Positions 9,780-18,475 of a DNA stretch of 64,000 bases are shown here, one piece after another; within the stretch, counting starts at the first letter, position 1, and each line of letters begins with the position of its first letter. Position numbers and translations under genes: made by a program. Source of the stretch: Celeribacter indicus. GTDB taxonomy: Bacteria; Pseudomonadota; Alphaproteobacteria; Rhodobacterales; Rhodobacteraceae. The notes beneath the pieces were generated by a model. It saw nothing but the letters and a program-made list of their open reading frames with translations, had not been told where the DNA came from and searched no databases. The stretch lies in NCBI RefSeq assembly GCF_000819565.1, contig NZ_CP004393.1, positions 3,782,001 to 3,846,000 of the forward strand. The letters run 5' to 3'.

Positions 9780-10354
9780 AGCAGCTCCTTCACGCGGGCG
9801 CGCAGCACGGGCAGGCAGTCCGCCTCGAACCACGGGTTTTTCCTCAGCCATCCCGTATTGCGCCAGGACGGGTGAGGCAAGGGAAAGACGCGCGGCGCGT
9901 GATCGCGCCAGCCGGCCACCGCCGCGGTGAGGCTGCCCCTGTGCCCGAGGTGATACCGGATCGCGTGCAACCCGACGGGCAGGATCAGCTCGACCTGTCC
10001 GAGCTCCGCCATCACCCGGTCGTGCCATGTCGCCCGGCAGAGCGGCGGCGGCGGGATGTCCGCGCCTTTCGCATCATATCCCGGAAAGCAGAAGCCCATG
10101 GGCACGATGGCGATCCGGTCGCGGTCGTAGAAGGTTTCCGCGTCGATCCCGAGCCACTCGCGCAACCGCTCGCCCGAGGCGTCGGTGAAGGGGCGGCCGC
10201 TCTCGTGCACCCGCGCCCCCGGCGCCTGACCGGCGATGAGGATGCGCGCGCCGGGACGGAACCAGACCACGGGTCGCGGGGCATGGCCGGTCCGGGTCGC
10301 GGCGAAACGCGCAGTGCAGAGGCGGCAGGCCCGGATGTCGTCGACGAGACTCAT
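9776..10354 (-). CDS. Uracil-DNA glycosylase family protein
   Basis: The 192-residue product has motifs of the uracil-DNA glycosylase superfamily: GQAPGARVHESGRPFTD (motif 1, near residue 42) and HPSWRN near 160 (motif 2 type His-Pro-Ser). Members of the superfamily remove uracil or related bases from DNA. The N-terminal CRLC pair is present, but I do not see a full four-Cys iron-sulfur set as in families 4 and 5, so the subfamily is open. It is transcribed with the SseB gene and divergently from nhaA across 186 bases. Confidence 0.78.
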   Translation of the reverse strand: MSLVDDIRACRLCTARFAATRTGHAPRPVVWFRPGARILIAGQAPGARVHESGRPFTDASGERLREWLGIDAETFYDRDRIAIVPMGFCFPGYDAKGADIPPPPLCRATWHDRVMAELGQVELILPVGLHAIRYHLGHRGSLTAAVAGWRDHAPRVFPLPHPSWRNTGWLRKNPWFEADCLPVLRARVKELL

Positions 10355-10540
10355 GGCGCCTCAATACCCGCCCTGCGGGAAAGGACAACCGCGGCGGCAT
10401 CGGAACCCGATCAATTCTTGCTGAAACCCCGCGCAGACACGAAGAAAATCCGCTCCGCCCAGGCTCCCCTCGCTTGCCCTGCCCGACCCCATGCACTATT
10501 CCCCCCGAAAGATTGAACAAGCAGGGACCGGAGGGCAGGC

Positions 10541-11821
10541 ATGTATCGAGTCTGGAATTTCATCTCCAACTATTCGCTTCTCCTCATTTTCGGCGCGATC
10601 AGCGCGCTGATCTGGGCGAATGTTGACGCACAGTCCTATCATGCCTTCGTCGAGTTTCCGCTCGCCGAAAACTTCTTCATCGGCCATCCCCATGCCGACG
10701 AGGCCGGCCATGTCCACCGCACTCTGACCATGCACTACCTGTTCAACGACGTGCTCATGGCCTTCTTCTTCGCCATCGCCGCGAAGGAGGTCTGGGAGGC
10801 AGTGATCCTCAGGAACGGCAGCCTGCGCGGCAAGAAGGCGGCGACGCCGCTCATCGCCACCGCGGGCGGCATGATCGGCCCGATCGCCGTCTACCTCGGC
10901 CTCGCGCTGGTCCTGGGCTCGGACACGTTCGACGCCGTGAAACACGGCTGGGCCGTGCCCACCGCGACCGACATCGCGTTCTCCTATCTCGTCGGCCGCG
11001 TGGTCTTCGGCGCGGGTCATCCGGCGGTGCGCTTCCTGCTGCTCCTCGCGATCGCGGACGATGCGGCGGGGCTCGTGATCCTCGCGATCTTCTATCCCAC
11101 CGGCGAGCTGGCGCCGGAATGGCTGCTCCTGTCGCTCGGCGTGGCGGCGCTCGTCTTCGTTCTGGTCAACTGGCTGCCGCGCAAGCTCGATGCCGGCAAC
11201 CAGTTGCGCCCGAATTCCACCTGGGTGCGCAAGAACCTCTCCTTCTGGCCCTATCTGATCGCCGGCTGCATTTCCTGGTACGGGTTCATGCGGGCGGGCA
11301 TCCACCCGGCGCTCGGGCTTCTGCCGATCGTGCCGACGATCCCCCATGCCGACCGCGCCTTCGGGATCTTCGCGGAGGCCGAAGAACATCTGTCGGACCT
11401 TCTCAACGACATCGAGCACAAGCTGAAAATGCCGGTGGAGGTCATCCTCTTCTTCTTCGGGCTGCTGAATGCGGGCGTCGAGTTCAACGCGATCGGCGAG
11501 CCGACCTGGCTCGTGCTGGCGGGCCTGCTGATCGGCAAGCCGGTCGGGATCCTGCTCATGGGCATGCTCGCGGCGCATGTGCTGCGGCTCGGGCTGCCCA
11601 AGGGGATGCGCACGATCGACCTGCTGGTGATCGGCTGCGTCGCCGCCATCGGCTTCACCGTCTCGCTCTTCATCGCCTCCGTCGCCTTCGACGCGGGCAC
11701 CATGCTCGGCGAGACCCCGGTGCAGGCCGCGGCGAAGATGGGCGCGCTCTTCTCCTTCGCGGCGGCGATCGTCTCCATCGTGGCGGGGAAACTGTGTCGC
11801 GTCCAGAAACGGCACCACTAG
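10541..11821 (+). CDS. nhaA: Na+/H+ antiporter NhaA
   Basis: NhaA expels Na+ in exchange for H+ at the inner membrane, controlling cytoplasmic pH and sodium. The 426-residue polytopic protein carries the paired ion-binding aspartates D173-D174 in IADDAAGLVILAIFY, matching D163-D164 of the E. coli enzyme. The ATG at 10541 has GGAGGG seven bases upstream. It is a single-gene unit. About 40 residues after the first helix (histidine-rich GHPHADEAGHVHR) form a longer loop than in E. coli NhaA. Confidence 0.93.
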   Translation: MYRVWNFISNYSLLLIFGAISALIWANVDAQSYHAFVEFPLAENFFIGHPHADEAGHVHRTLTMHYLFNDVLMAFFFAIAAKEVWEAVILRNGSLRGKKAATPLIATAGGMIGPIAVYLGLALVLGSDTFDAVKHGWAVPTATDIAFSYLVGRVVFGAGHPAVRFLLLLAIADDAAGLVILAIFYPTGELAPEWLLLSLGVAALVFVLVNWLPRKLDAGNQLRPNSTWVRKNLSFWPYLIAGCISWYGFMRAGIHPALGLLPIVPTIPHADRAFGIFAEAEEHLSDLLNDIEHKLKMPVEVILFFFGLLNAGVEFNAIGEPTWLVLAGLLIGKPVGILLMGMLAAHVLRLGLPKGMRTIDLLVIGCVAAIGFTVSLFIASVAFDAGTMLGETPVQAAAKMGALFSFAAAIVSIVAGKLCRVQKRHH

Positions 11822-11849
11822 ATCCCCTCCGGGGTGCACTGTATGCGCG

Positions 11850-11880
11850 ATGAGGCCAAATCCACGCGATCGGGCCTCAT
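11850..11880. repeat. Perfect 8-bp inverted repeat after nhaA
   Basis: ATGAGGCC (11850-11857) pairs with GGCCTCAT (11873-11880) across 15 bases. There is no T-run. It may help end nhaA transcription or be part of the control region of the next gene. Confidence 0.4.
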
Positions 11881-11892
11881 TGTGGCCACAAT
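11879..11892. promoter_or_regulatory. 14-bp perfect palindrome (operator candidate)
   Basis: ATTGTGGCCACAAT is a perfect palindrome about 120 bases upstream of the kpsT-like gene. Its two-fold symmetry suits a dimeric DNA-binding protein, but I do not recognise the regulator. Confidence 0.45.
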
Positions 11893-12014
11893 TGCACGTT
11901 CTGAGATGGATTTAGGGGGGAAGCGACGACATAATGCCGTCTGAAAGGCAGACTATGTAAAGACCCTTCGGCAGACCCGCGCGCGGGGATCAGGCAGTTT
12001 CAGGGCAGAGACCG

Positions 12015-12668
12015 ATGCTCGAGTTCGACAATGTCAGCAAGTCCTTCTGGACCGGGAAACAGCGCAAGGTGATCCTTGACCGCGCCTCTTTTCGCATCGA
12101 ACTCGGCAATTCGCTCGGCATCCTCGCCCCGAACGGCGCGGGCAAGACGACGATCATCAACATGATGTCGGGCCTCGAGAAGCCTGACGAGGGAGAGATC
12201 CGCCGCGGCTGCCGCGTGTCCTTTCCGCTCGGGTTCATGGGCGGGCTCATCGGCAAGCACACGGCGCGCGAGAACGTCCGTTTCATCGCGGAACTCTACG
12301 ATCTCGATCCGGATTATGTCGAGGCGTTCTGCCGCTGGCTCTGCGATCTCGAGGAATATTTCGAGATGCCGGTCTCGACCTTTTCGGCGGGGATGCGCTC
12401 GCGGCTGTCCTTCGCGCTGCTGCTCGCGCTCGATTTCGATATCTATCTCATTGACGAGGGGATGCCGTCGACCGCGGACGTGAACTTCAACCGCAAGGCC
12501 GGCGGGATCCTGCGCGAGCGGCTCGAACGGTCGACCGTCGTCGTGGTATCGCACCAGGCGGCGACGCTCGAGAAATTCTGCCGCTCGGCCGCGGTGCTGC
12601 GCAACGGAAAGTTGCACATGTTCGACACTCTGGAAGAGGCGAAAGCACTTTATGACTACCAAGGTTAA
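12015..12668 (+). CDS. kpsT: Capsular polysaccharide export ABC transporter ATPase (KpsT-like)
   Basis: KpsT-type ATPases drive export of capsule or lipid-linked polysaccharide through an ABC-2 permease. The 217-residue size is typical. The Walker A is A38-P-N-G-A-G-K44-T-T (Ala in place of the usual first Gly), the signature is TFSAGMRSRL, Walker B is IYLIDEG and the H-loop is VSHQ. Its stop overlaps the kpsE-like start by 17 bases. No KpsM permease or outer-membrane KpsD partner lies next to it, so the rest of the export system must be elsewhere. Confidence 0.88.
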   Translation: MLEFDNVSKSFWTGKQRKVILDRASFRIELGNSLGILAPNGAGKTTIINMMSGLEKPDEGEIRRGCRVSFPLGFMGGLIGKHTARENVRFIAELYDLDPDYVEAFCRWLCDLEEYFEMPVSTFSAGMRSRLSFALLLALDFDIYLIDEGMPSTADVNFNRKAGGILRERLERSTVVVVSHQAATLEKFCRSAAVLRNGKLHMFDTLEEAKALYDYQG

Positions 12669-14460
12669 AGCGCAGAAGTTTCGTGTCCGCCGTGCCCCGC
12701 GTGCCGCCAGCGCCTCCGCCGCGCCGGAGGCCGGTGCCGATGCGCCGCTCCCGCGCGGGGAGAACGGCCCGCGGCAGGAGCGTCCCGCCGCCCCCGACCC
12801 CGACCGCCTTTTCGACAACGACGCGGGGGCGGACGGGTTCGGCGATGCGCCCTTTCCCGGCTCCGCCGCCGCGGAAGGCGCCGAGGATAGCGCGGCCCCG
12901 GAACAGGACACCGCCCCGCGCAGGCGCGGACGCGGCGCCGTCGCCAAAACGCTCGACGCCCCCGAGACGGAGGAGGCGAAGACCGGCGACGTGACGCCCG
13001 CCGACGAAACCGGCATCGACGCCGAGATCGACGAGATCCGCCGCGAGGGCCTGACCGGGCGGCAGCTCCGCATGGCGCGGCGCGTCGCGAAGAAGCACGG
13101 GATCGCGGCGACCTCGGATTTCGATGCGGTCCGGCTGCTGCGCAAGCAGGGGATCGACCCGTTCCAGCGCGCCGCCATGCTCGAGCTCGTCTCGACGGAG
13201 GGGGCACCGCAGTCGCGTGCGCTCACCACCACCCCCGGACCGGCGCTGCCGAAGACGGTGGACCCGGCGCCGAAGCTGCCCTCGCCCGACATCCTCGACC
13301 GGCTCAGCCGCGATTCGGAGATCTCCGCGATCCAGCAGGACATCGCCCGGCGCCGCCGGCGCAAGATGCTGCTTCTCGTGGCCCGGCTCGCCGTCTTCGT
13401 CGGGATTCCGACGCTCCTTGCCGGCATCTATTTCTACACCATCGCCTCGCCCATGTACGCGACCAAGTCCGCCTTCGTCATCCAGCAGGCCGAGGCGCCG
13501 AGCATGGGCGGCGGCGGGCTCGGTGGGCTTCTGTCGGGCACCTCCTTCGCCACCTCGCAGGACTCGATCGCGGTGCAGGATTTCCTCAACTCGCGCGATG
13601 CGATGCTGCGGCTCGACGCCGACGCGGGGTTCAAGGCGCATTTCTCCTCCGAGGCCATCGACGCGATCCAGCGCCTGCCGGAAAACCCGACCAACGAACA
13701 GGCCTACAAGGTCTATCGCAACAAGATCAGCATCGGCTACGACCCGACCGAGGGGCTGTTGCGCATGGAGGTGATCGCGGCCGATCCCGAGACCTCGCAG
13801 CGCTTCTCCGAACTGCTCATCGACTATGCCGAGGAACAGGTGGACCACCTGACCCAGAGGCTGCGCGAGGACCAGATGAAGGGCGCGCGCGACAGTCTCG
13901 ACGATGCCGAACAGAAGATGACCGACGCGCAGGAGCGCGTGGTCGCGCTTCAGGAACAGCTCGGCATCATCTCCCCCGATGCCGAAACCGCCTCGATCAT
14001 GGGCCAGGTCTCCTCCTTCGAGACCCAGTTGCAGCAGAAGCGGCTCGAATTGCAGCAGCTCCTCGACAACCCGCGCCCGAACCAGGCGCGCGTGGATGGG
14101 GCGCAGGGCGACATCCGGCGGCTCGAGGCGCTGATCGCCAACCTGCGCTCGCAGCTGACGCAGGCGCAGGGCAGCTCCAACTCGCTCGCCCGCGTCAGTG
14201 CCGAGCTGCGCATGGCGGAGGTCGATCTCGCCACCCGGCAGGCGATGGCGCAGCAGGCGATCCAGTCGCTCGAGGCCGCCCGGATCGAGGCCAACCGCCA
14301 GGTGCGCTACCTGTCGCTTTCTTCCCGCCCGGTCGCCCCGGACGAACCCACCTATCCGCGCAAGTTCGAGAACACGATGCTCTCGCTGCTGATCTTCGCG
14401 GGCATCTATCTCATGGCCTCCCTGACCGCCGCCGTGCTGCGCGAGCAGGTCTCCTCCTGA
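12652..14460 (+). CDS. kpsE: Capsule export inner-membrane protein (KpsE/CtrB-like polysaccharide co-polymerase)
   Basis: KpsE-type proteins span the periplasm and link the ABC exporter to the outer-membrane channel. The product has 602 residues, longer than the roughly 380 of E. coli KpsE, because of about 235 extra N-terminal residues rich in Ala/Pro/charged residues and probably disordered, with a helical segment at about 120-165. Membrane helix 1 is near 238-262, a long coiled-coil periplasmic region runs to about 560, and helix 2 is at about 575-597. The proline-rich SSRPVAPDEPTYPRKFEN segment before helix 2 is typical of the family. It overlaps kpsT and is the last gene of the unit. Confidence 0.85.
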   Translation: MTTKVKAQKFRVRRAPRAASASAAPEAGADAPLPRGENGPRQERPAAPDPDRLFDNDAGADGFGDAPFPGSAAAEGAEDSAAPEQDTAPRRRGRGAVAKTLDAPETEEAKTGDVTPADETGIDAEIDEIRREGLTGRQLRMARRVAKKHGIAATSDFDAVRLLRKQGIDPFQRAAMLELVSTEGAPQSRALTTTPGPALPKTVDPAPKLPSPDILDRLSRDSEISAIQQDIARRRRRKMLLLVARLAVFVGIPTLLAGIYFYTIASPMYATKSAFVIQQAEAPSMGGGGLGGLLSGTSFATSQDSIAVQDFLNSRDAMLRLDADAGFKAHFSSEAIDAIQRLPENPTNEQAYKVYRNKISIGYDPTEGLLRMEVIAADPETSQRFSELLIDYAEEQVDHLTQRLREDQMKGARDSLDDAEQKMTDAQERVVALQEQLGIISPDAETASIMGQVSSFETQLQQKRLELQQLLDNPRPNQARVDGAQGDIRRLEALIANLRSQLTQAQGSSNSLARVSAELRMAEVDLATRQAMAQQAIQSLEAARIEANRQVRYLSLSSRPVAPDEPTYPRKFENTMLSLLIFAGIYLMASLTAAVLREQVSS

Positions 14461-14605
14461 GCTCGGCAGGGGCGGCCGACACCGCCCGCCCCGCCCCGTT
14501 TCCCGCCGCCGACGGACCCCGCGCCCGGCAGGTCTCCGCCGGTGGAATATTTCGCGAAAAAGGGCTTGCGCCCCGCGCGCACTCGGTCTAATTAGCCCCC
14601 CACGT

Positions 14606-14680
14606 TGGGGTGTAGCCAAGTGGTAAGGCAACGGTTTTTGGTACCGCGTACCGTAGGTTCGAATCCTACCACCCCAGCCA
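14606..14680 (+). tRNA. tRNA-Gln (anticodon TTG), CCA encoded
   Basis: The cloverleaf is clear: acceptor TGGGGTG (14606-14612) with CACCCCA (14670-14676), D arm GCC...GGC, anticodon loop TTTTGGT with anticodon TTG, T arm GTAGG-TTCGAAT-CCTAC, discriminator G and encoded CCA at 14678-14680. The first anticodon-stem pair (27-43) is an A-C mismatch; the other four pairs are intact. Confidence 0.95.
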
Positions 14681-15237
14681 CATTTCCCGGAAGGCGCAGC
14701 ACAGGACATCCCGGCGGCAGGCGGACCGGGAATGGCGTTCCCGGAGGCTCCGCTGACCTGCTGTAGCCGACAGGTGGCGAACTCGCCACAAGGCTCGGGA
14801 ACGGAAGGGAGTCCGGCTCCCCGAGCCGACAGCCGGCCCTTTGCCCTTTCGCATCACGACCGCCCTTTCGGGTGCCGCCGCCTCTCCACCCGGCCTGCCC
14901 GCGCGGCGTGGCCCGGCGCCTGTCCGGGCTTGTCCATGGGCGCGGCGGATGATCCATGTCGCCTTCTCCATCCGACCTGTTCATGCCGTCTGCGCGCGTC
15001 GGCCCCTACGCGCGTCTTGCACCGCCGGGAATATCGGGCACGTTCACGAGGATCGCACGCACGCCGCGCATCCCCGCCCCCGCCTCGTCGTCACCGATCC
15101 GGGCGCCGGCCGCGGGATTTCGGCGACCCCGCAAGGGCCCGCGGGACAGGTCCGGTGTCTCCCGCCCCCAGGATCGCCCGCGCCCGGCTGGCAGACAAGC
15201 CCGATTGCCCTCATCCCGTGGCGTGGTATTGCAGGTC
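14681..15237. other. 557-base gap between tRNA-Gln and the Na/Pi gene; no gene recognised
   Basis: Open frames here lack a recognisable protein and look like GC-driven frames. The first 150 bases hold several inverted repeats, including GTGGCGA-AC-TCGCCAC and an 8-bp stem GGCTCGGG (14792-14799) with CCCGAGCC (14820-14827). The rest shows nothing I can name. It could hold the promoter of the following gene. Confidence 0.5.
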
Positions 15238-16857
15238 ATGATCCGCGAAACGCTCTCCGCATTCGGCGGCATCGGCATGTTTCTTGTCGGGATGCTGCTT
15301 CTGACCTCCGGCCTCAAGGGGCTCGCGGGGGGACAGACGCGTGCGCTGCTCGTCCGGTTCACCCGCACACCGCTCAGCGGGGCGATCACGGGGGCGCTGA
15401 CCACGGCCGTGGTCCAGTCCTCCAGCGTCACCACCGTCGCGGCTGTCGGCTTCGTCGCCTCCGGCATGCTCACCTTCTCACAGGCCCTCGGGATCATCTT
15501 CGGCGCGAATATCGGCACGACGATCACCGGCTGGCTCGTGGCGACGCTCGGTTTCAAGCTCGATCTCGGCGAACTGGCGCTGCCGCTGATCCTTGCCGGC
15601 GCGCTCCTCCAGCTGTCGGGCCGGGCGCGGCTCGTGCTGCTGGGGCAGGCCGTGACGGGGTTCAGCCTCCTGTTCGTCGGGATCGACTATCTCAAGGACG
15701 GTCTCGCCGCCTTCAGCGGCGTGCTCACGCCCTCGGATTTTCCGCCCGACACGATCATCGGCCGGCTCGAACTCGTCGCGATCGGCATCGCGATCACCCT
15801 CGTGACCCAATCCTCGAGCGCGGGCGTCGCGACCGCGCTCGCCGCACTCGGCGCCGGGGCGATCAATTTCCCGCAGGCCGCGGCGCTCGTCATCGGCATG
15901 AATGTCGGCACGACCTTCACCGCGCTTCTCGCGACGGTCGGCGGCGGGACGATGGCGCGGCGGACCGGCCTTGCCCATGTGCTCTTCAACCTGATGACCG
16001 GCCTCATCGCATTTTTCCTTCTCGGCCCGTTCACCGCCGTCGCGGCGCCGTGGATCGCGGAGGGAAGCGGGCAGATCGCGCTCGTCGGGTTTCACAGCTT
16101 CTTCAACGGGGCCGGCGTCGCCCTCATGCTGCCGGTCACGCGCCAGTTCGCGCGGCTGGTGGAATGGCTCGTCCCCGAGCGCGGCTCACCCCTGACCCGA
16201 GGGCTCGACCCCGCCGTTCTGGGCGTCCCGAACATCGCCGCGGAGCTTGCCGTGGCGACGCTCGCGCGGCTGAACACGGCGGTCTGCGACCATCTCTGCC
16301 GCAGTCTCGGCGCCGATCTCCCGCCCGATGCGAGACTTCCCGCCCGCGCGGAGATCGAGGCCGCCCTGATCGAGCTGCGCGACTATCTCGACCGCATCAG
16401 GCTTCCCGCCGACCGTCCCGATCTCGCGGCGACGGTCGCGGAATGCTTTCACGCGCTCGATCATCTGCTGCGGCTCCTCTACCGGTGCGACCAGAGGCGC
16501 CGGATCTCCGCGCTCGGCGACACGCCGCGCCTGCGCCGCCTGCGCGGTCTCATCGTGTCCGCGGCGGCGCGGCAGGCGCGGTCCCCGGACGATCCGGCAA
16601 CGGAGGAGATGCTCGACCGGCTCCGGCGGCTTCTTCACGATCAGCGCAAACATCCCCGCGACCGGATCGTCGAGGATGCCGTCTTCGGACGGATCTCAGA
16701 CGAGATCGCGCTCGCCCGGCTCGACGCGCTCCGGTGGCTCCACCGCGTCGCCTATCATCTCTGGCGCATCCGCCTTCACCAGAACGCGATCGCAACTCCC
16801 CGGACGGAAGCGGTCCCGCAGGAGAAGGAAACGCGCGTCGACGTGGCGCTCGACTGA
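15238..16857 (+). CDS. Na/Pi cotransporter family protein with PhoU-like domain
   Basis: Proteins of this type (NptA/YjbB-like) move phosphate with sodium across the inner membrane. The ATG at 15238 with GCAGGT upstream begins the conserved membrane region; the longer open frame upstream has no family similarity. The 539-residue product has two internal repeats, each with the QSSS signature (TAVVQSSSVTT near residue 55 and VTQSSSAGVAT near 185), followed by a helical PhoU-like C-terminal domain from about 340. Whether it imports or exports phosphate cannot be told from sequence. Confidence 0.9.
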   Translation: MIRETLSAFGGIGMFLVGMLLLTSGLKGLAGGQTRALLVRFTRTPLSGAITGALTTAVVQSSSVTTVAAVGFVASGMLTFSQALGIIFGANIGTTITGWLVATLGFKLDLGELALPLILAGALLQLSGRARLVLLGQAVTGFSLLFVGIDYLKDGLAAFSGVLTPSDFPPDTIIGRLELVAIGIAITLVTQSSSAGVATALAALGAGAINFPQAAALVIGMNVGTTFTALLATVGGGTMARRTGLAHVLFNLMTGLIAFFLLGPFTAVAAPWIAEGSGQIALVGFHSFFNGAGVALMLPVTRQFARLVEWLVPERGSPLTRGLDPAVLGVPNIAAELAVATLARLNTAVCDHLCRSLGADLPPDARLPARAEIEAALIELRDYLDRIRLPADRPDLAATVAECFHALDHLLRLLYRCDQRRRISALGDTPRLRRLRGLIVSAAARQARSPDDPATEEMLDRLRRLLHDQRKHPRDRIVEDAVFGRISDEIALARLDALRWLHRVAYHLWRIRLHQNAIATPRTEAVPQEKETRVDVALD

Positions 16858-16873
16858 CGCCCCGCGCCCCGCG

Positions 16874-17188
16874 CTAGCGCAGTGCGGCATGGTCCTGCAA
16901 CGCATGCCCGTTCATGGTGATCCGCTCGACGAGCCTGCGCGCCCGCGATCCGCGGACCTCCCTTCGGGCGAGCCCCCGCCCCGCGCCGAAATCGCGCGCC
17001 CCGAAGAGGCAACGCAGCTCCTCGATCCCGTCCGGGTGCAGCGTTCTGAGCGCCTCCGGGCCGAAATGGAGGCTTTCGGCCTCGACCCCTTCGGCAAGGA
17101 CGATCTCGTGGCGCGCGAAGGCGATGTGCCAGTATTCGAGGGGCGTTCCGCTGGCCGACTGGGCGATGCCCGCACACCCGCAGAGGTC
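16874..17188 (-). pseudogene. C-terminal fragment of a Hint-domain protein
   Basis: Reading the minus strand, the last about 105 codons match the end of bacterial Hint (Hedgehog/intein-type) proteins: PLEYWHIAFARHEIVLAEG, then ESLHFGPEALRTL and a basic end. The N-terminal Hint core and any upstream domain are missing; at about 17187 the sequence turns into an OmpA-domain gene on the other strand. I take it as a truncated remnant. A short chance start upstream (near 17305) could still allow translation. Confidence 0.65.
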
Positions 17189-17516
17189 CTTCGCCTCGGG
17201 CTCTGCCGAGCTGTCGGCGGACGCCCGCGCGGTCATGGAACGTATCGCAACCGCCAGCAACCGCCCCGACCGCCAGATCGTCGTCACCGGCCATACCGAC
17301 GACATTCCCCTTGCCGGCGGCCCCTATGGCGACAACCTCGGCCTCGCCGCGGCCCGCGCCGGCGCGGTGACACGCGCCCTCGTCTCCCGCGGCGTCGACC
17401 CCGCCAGCGTGCTGACCGCAAGCCGCGGCGAAAGCAGCCCGATCGCGGACAACACGACAGAGGAGGGCCGCGCCAGAAACCGGCGGATCGAGATCGACAT
17501 CACCTATGCCCGGTGA
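17187..17516 (+). pseudogene. OmpA-type peptidoglycan-binding domain fragment
   Basis: From about 17187 to the TGA at 17514-17516 the frame encodes one OmpA/MotB C-terminal domain: F-x-x-G-S-A-E-L-S at the start, VVTGHTDDIPL, a DNLGLAAARA segment (usual N-x-x-L-S-x-x-R-A), and NRRIEIDI near the end. The domain looks whole, but its N-terminal part (signal, membrane helix or barrel) is missing because the frame upstream is antisense to the Hint fragment. It is probably a truncated gene left by a rearrangement. Confidence 0.65.
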
Positions 17517-17586
17517 GATCGGAGAGGTCCGCGGAGCGGATCATCCCCCCAAGATCTCCGCCACCGGGCGGTCCGGCGTGCGAAAT

Positions 17587-18459
17587 TCAGACCGCGTAGC
17601 GCTGTTCCAGTTCGTCGAAGAGATCCTTGCGCACCATGCGCTGACGTTCGAGGAAGCTCGCGACCGGGCCGTCCTCGTCCATCCGGCCGTTTTCCCTGAG
17701 CTGGCCCAGGGCCTTCTGCATGCCGTGGACCGCGGCCTGCAACGCCACATTGGCATAGAGGATGAGCGAAAAGCCCATCTCCCCCAGTTCCGAAGCGTCG
17801 AGGATCGGCGTCCTGCCCCCGACCACGAGGTTGACCAGCTGCGGCGTGTCCTTCAGCGCGGCGGGGATGCCCCGCAATTCCTCCACGCTCTGCGGCGCCT
17901 CGACGAAGGTGATGTCCGCCCCGTCCTCGACGAAGGCCGCGGCGCGGTCCAGCGCCTCGTTATACCCGTCGGTGGCGCGCGCGTCGGTCCGCGCCACGAT
18001 CAGCATGTTTTCGTCCTGGCGCGCATCCACCGCCGCGCGGATGCGCGAGCGCGCCTCGTCGAGCGGCACGACCTCCTTGCCCGAGAAATGCCCGCAGCGC
18101 TTGGGCGTCTTCTGGTCCTCGAGCTGCACCGCGCTTGCCCCGGCGCGCTCCAGCGTGCGGATGGTGTGGCGCACGTTCAGCGCATTGCCGAAGCCGTTGT
18201 CGGCATCGACCACGATCGGCAGCTCGGTCGCGTCCCGGATGGTCGAGGTGTGCTGCGCGATCTCGGTCAGGTTCACGAACCCCAGGTCCGGCATGCCGAG
18301 ATAGGTATTGGTCAGTCCCGCGCCGGAGAGATAGACCGCCTCGAACCCCTGGTCCTCGATGATCCGCGCCGCCAGCGCATTGGCCGCACCGGGCATCAAT
18401 ACAGGGCCTCCGGTCAGGAGACGGTGTTTGAAAGTGCGATTGATCTCGTGATTGAGCAT
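17587..18459 (-). CDS. Isocitrate lyase/PEP mutase superfamily C-C lyase (2,3-dimethylmalate lyase-like)
   Basis: This 290-residue TIM-barrel enzyme belongs to the ICL/PEP-mutase superfamily. The active-site loop reads K120-R-C-G-H124; the Cys is the hallmark of C-C lyases (isocitrate, 2-methylisocitrate, dimethylmalate lyases) rather than phosphonate mutases. Metal-binding VDADNGFG follows the family pattern. The ATG at 18459 is preceded by a purine-rich GAGAAG; a start further upstream would overlap the prpF-like gene. It follows that gene by 16 bases and lies in the same operon as the GntR gene. Substrate is inferred only: a branched malate or isocitrate analogue. Confidence 0.85.
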   Translation of the reverse strand: MLNHEINRTFKHRLLTGGPVLMPGAANALAARIIEDQGFEAVYLSGAGLTNTYLGMPDLGFVNLTEIAQHTSTIRDATELPIVVDADNGFGNALNVRHTIRTLERAGASAVQLEDQKTPKRCGHFSGKEVVPLDEARSRIRAAVDARQDENMLIVARTDARATDGYNEALDRAAAFVEDGADITFVEAPQSVEELRGIPAALKDTPQLVNLVVGGRTPILDASELGEMGFSLILYANVALQAAVHGMQKALGQLRENGRMDEDGPVASFLERQRMVRKDLFDELEQRYAV

Positions 18460-18475
18460 GGATTCTTCTCTTTCT

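Noticed and set aside
11941..11953. Short GTCTG/CAGAC repeat before kpsT
   Set aside because: Five base pairs only; expected by chance at this composition.
17587..18459. 2-methylisocitrate lyase (PrpB) of the methylcitrate cycle
   Set aside because: The lyase loop fits, but no prpC or prpD lies nearby and the partner is a PrpF-type isomerase with a Tct transporter; a more general C-C lyase call is safer.
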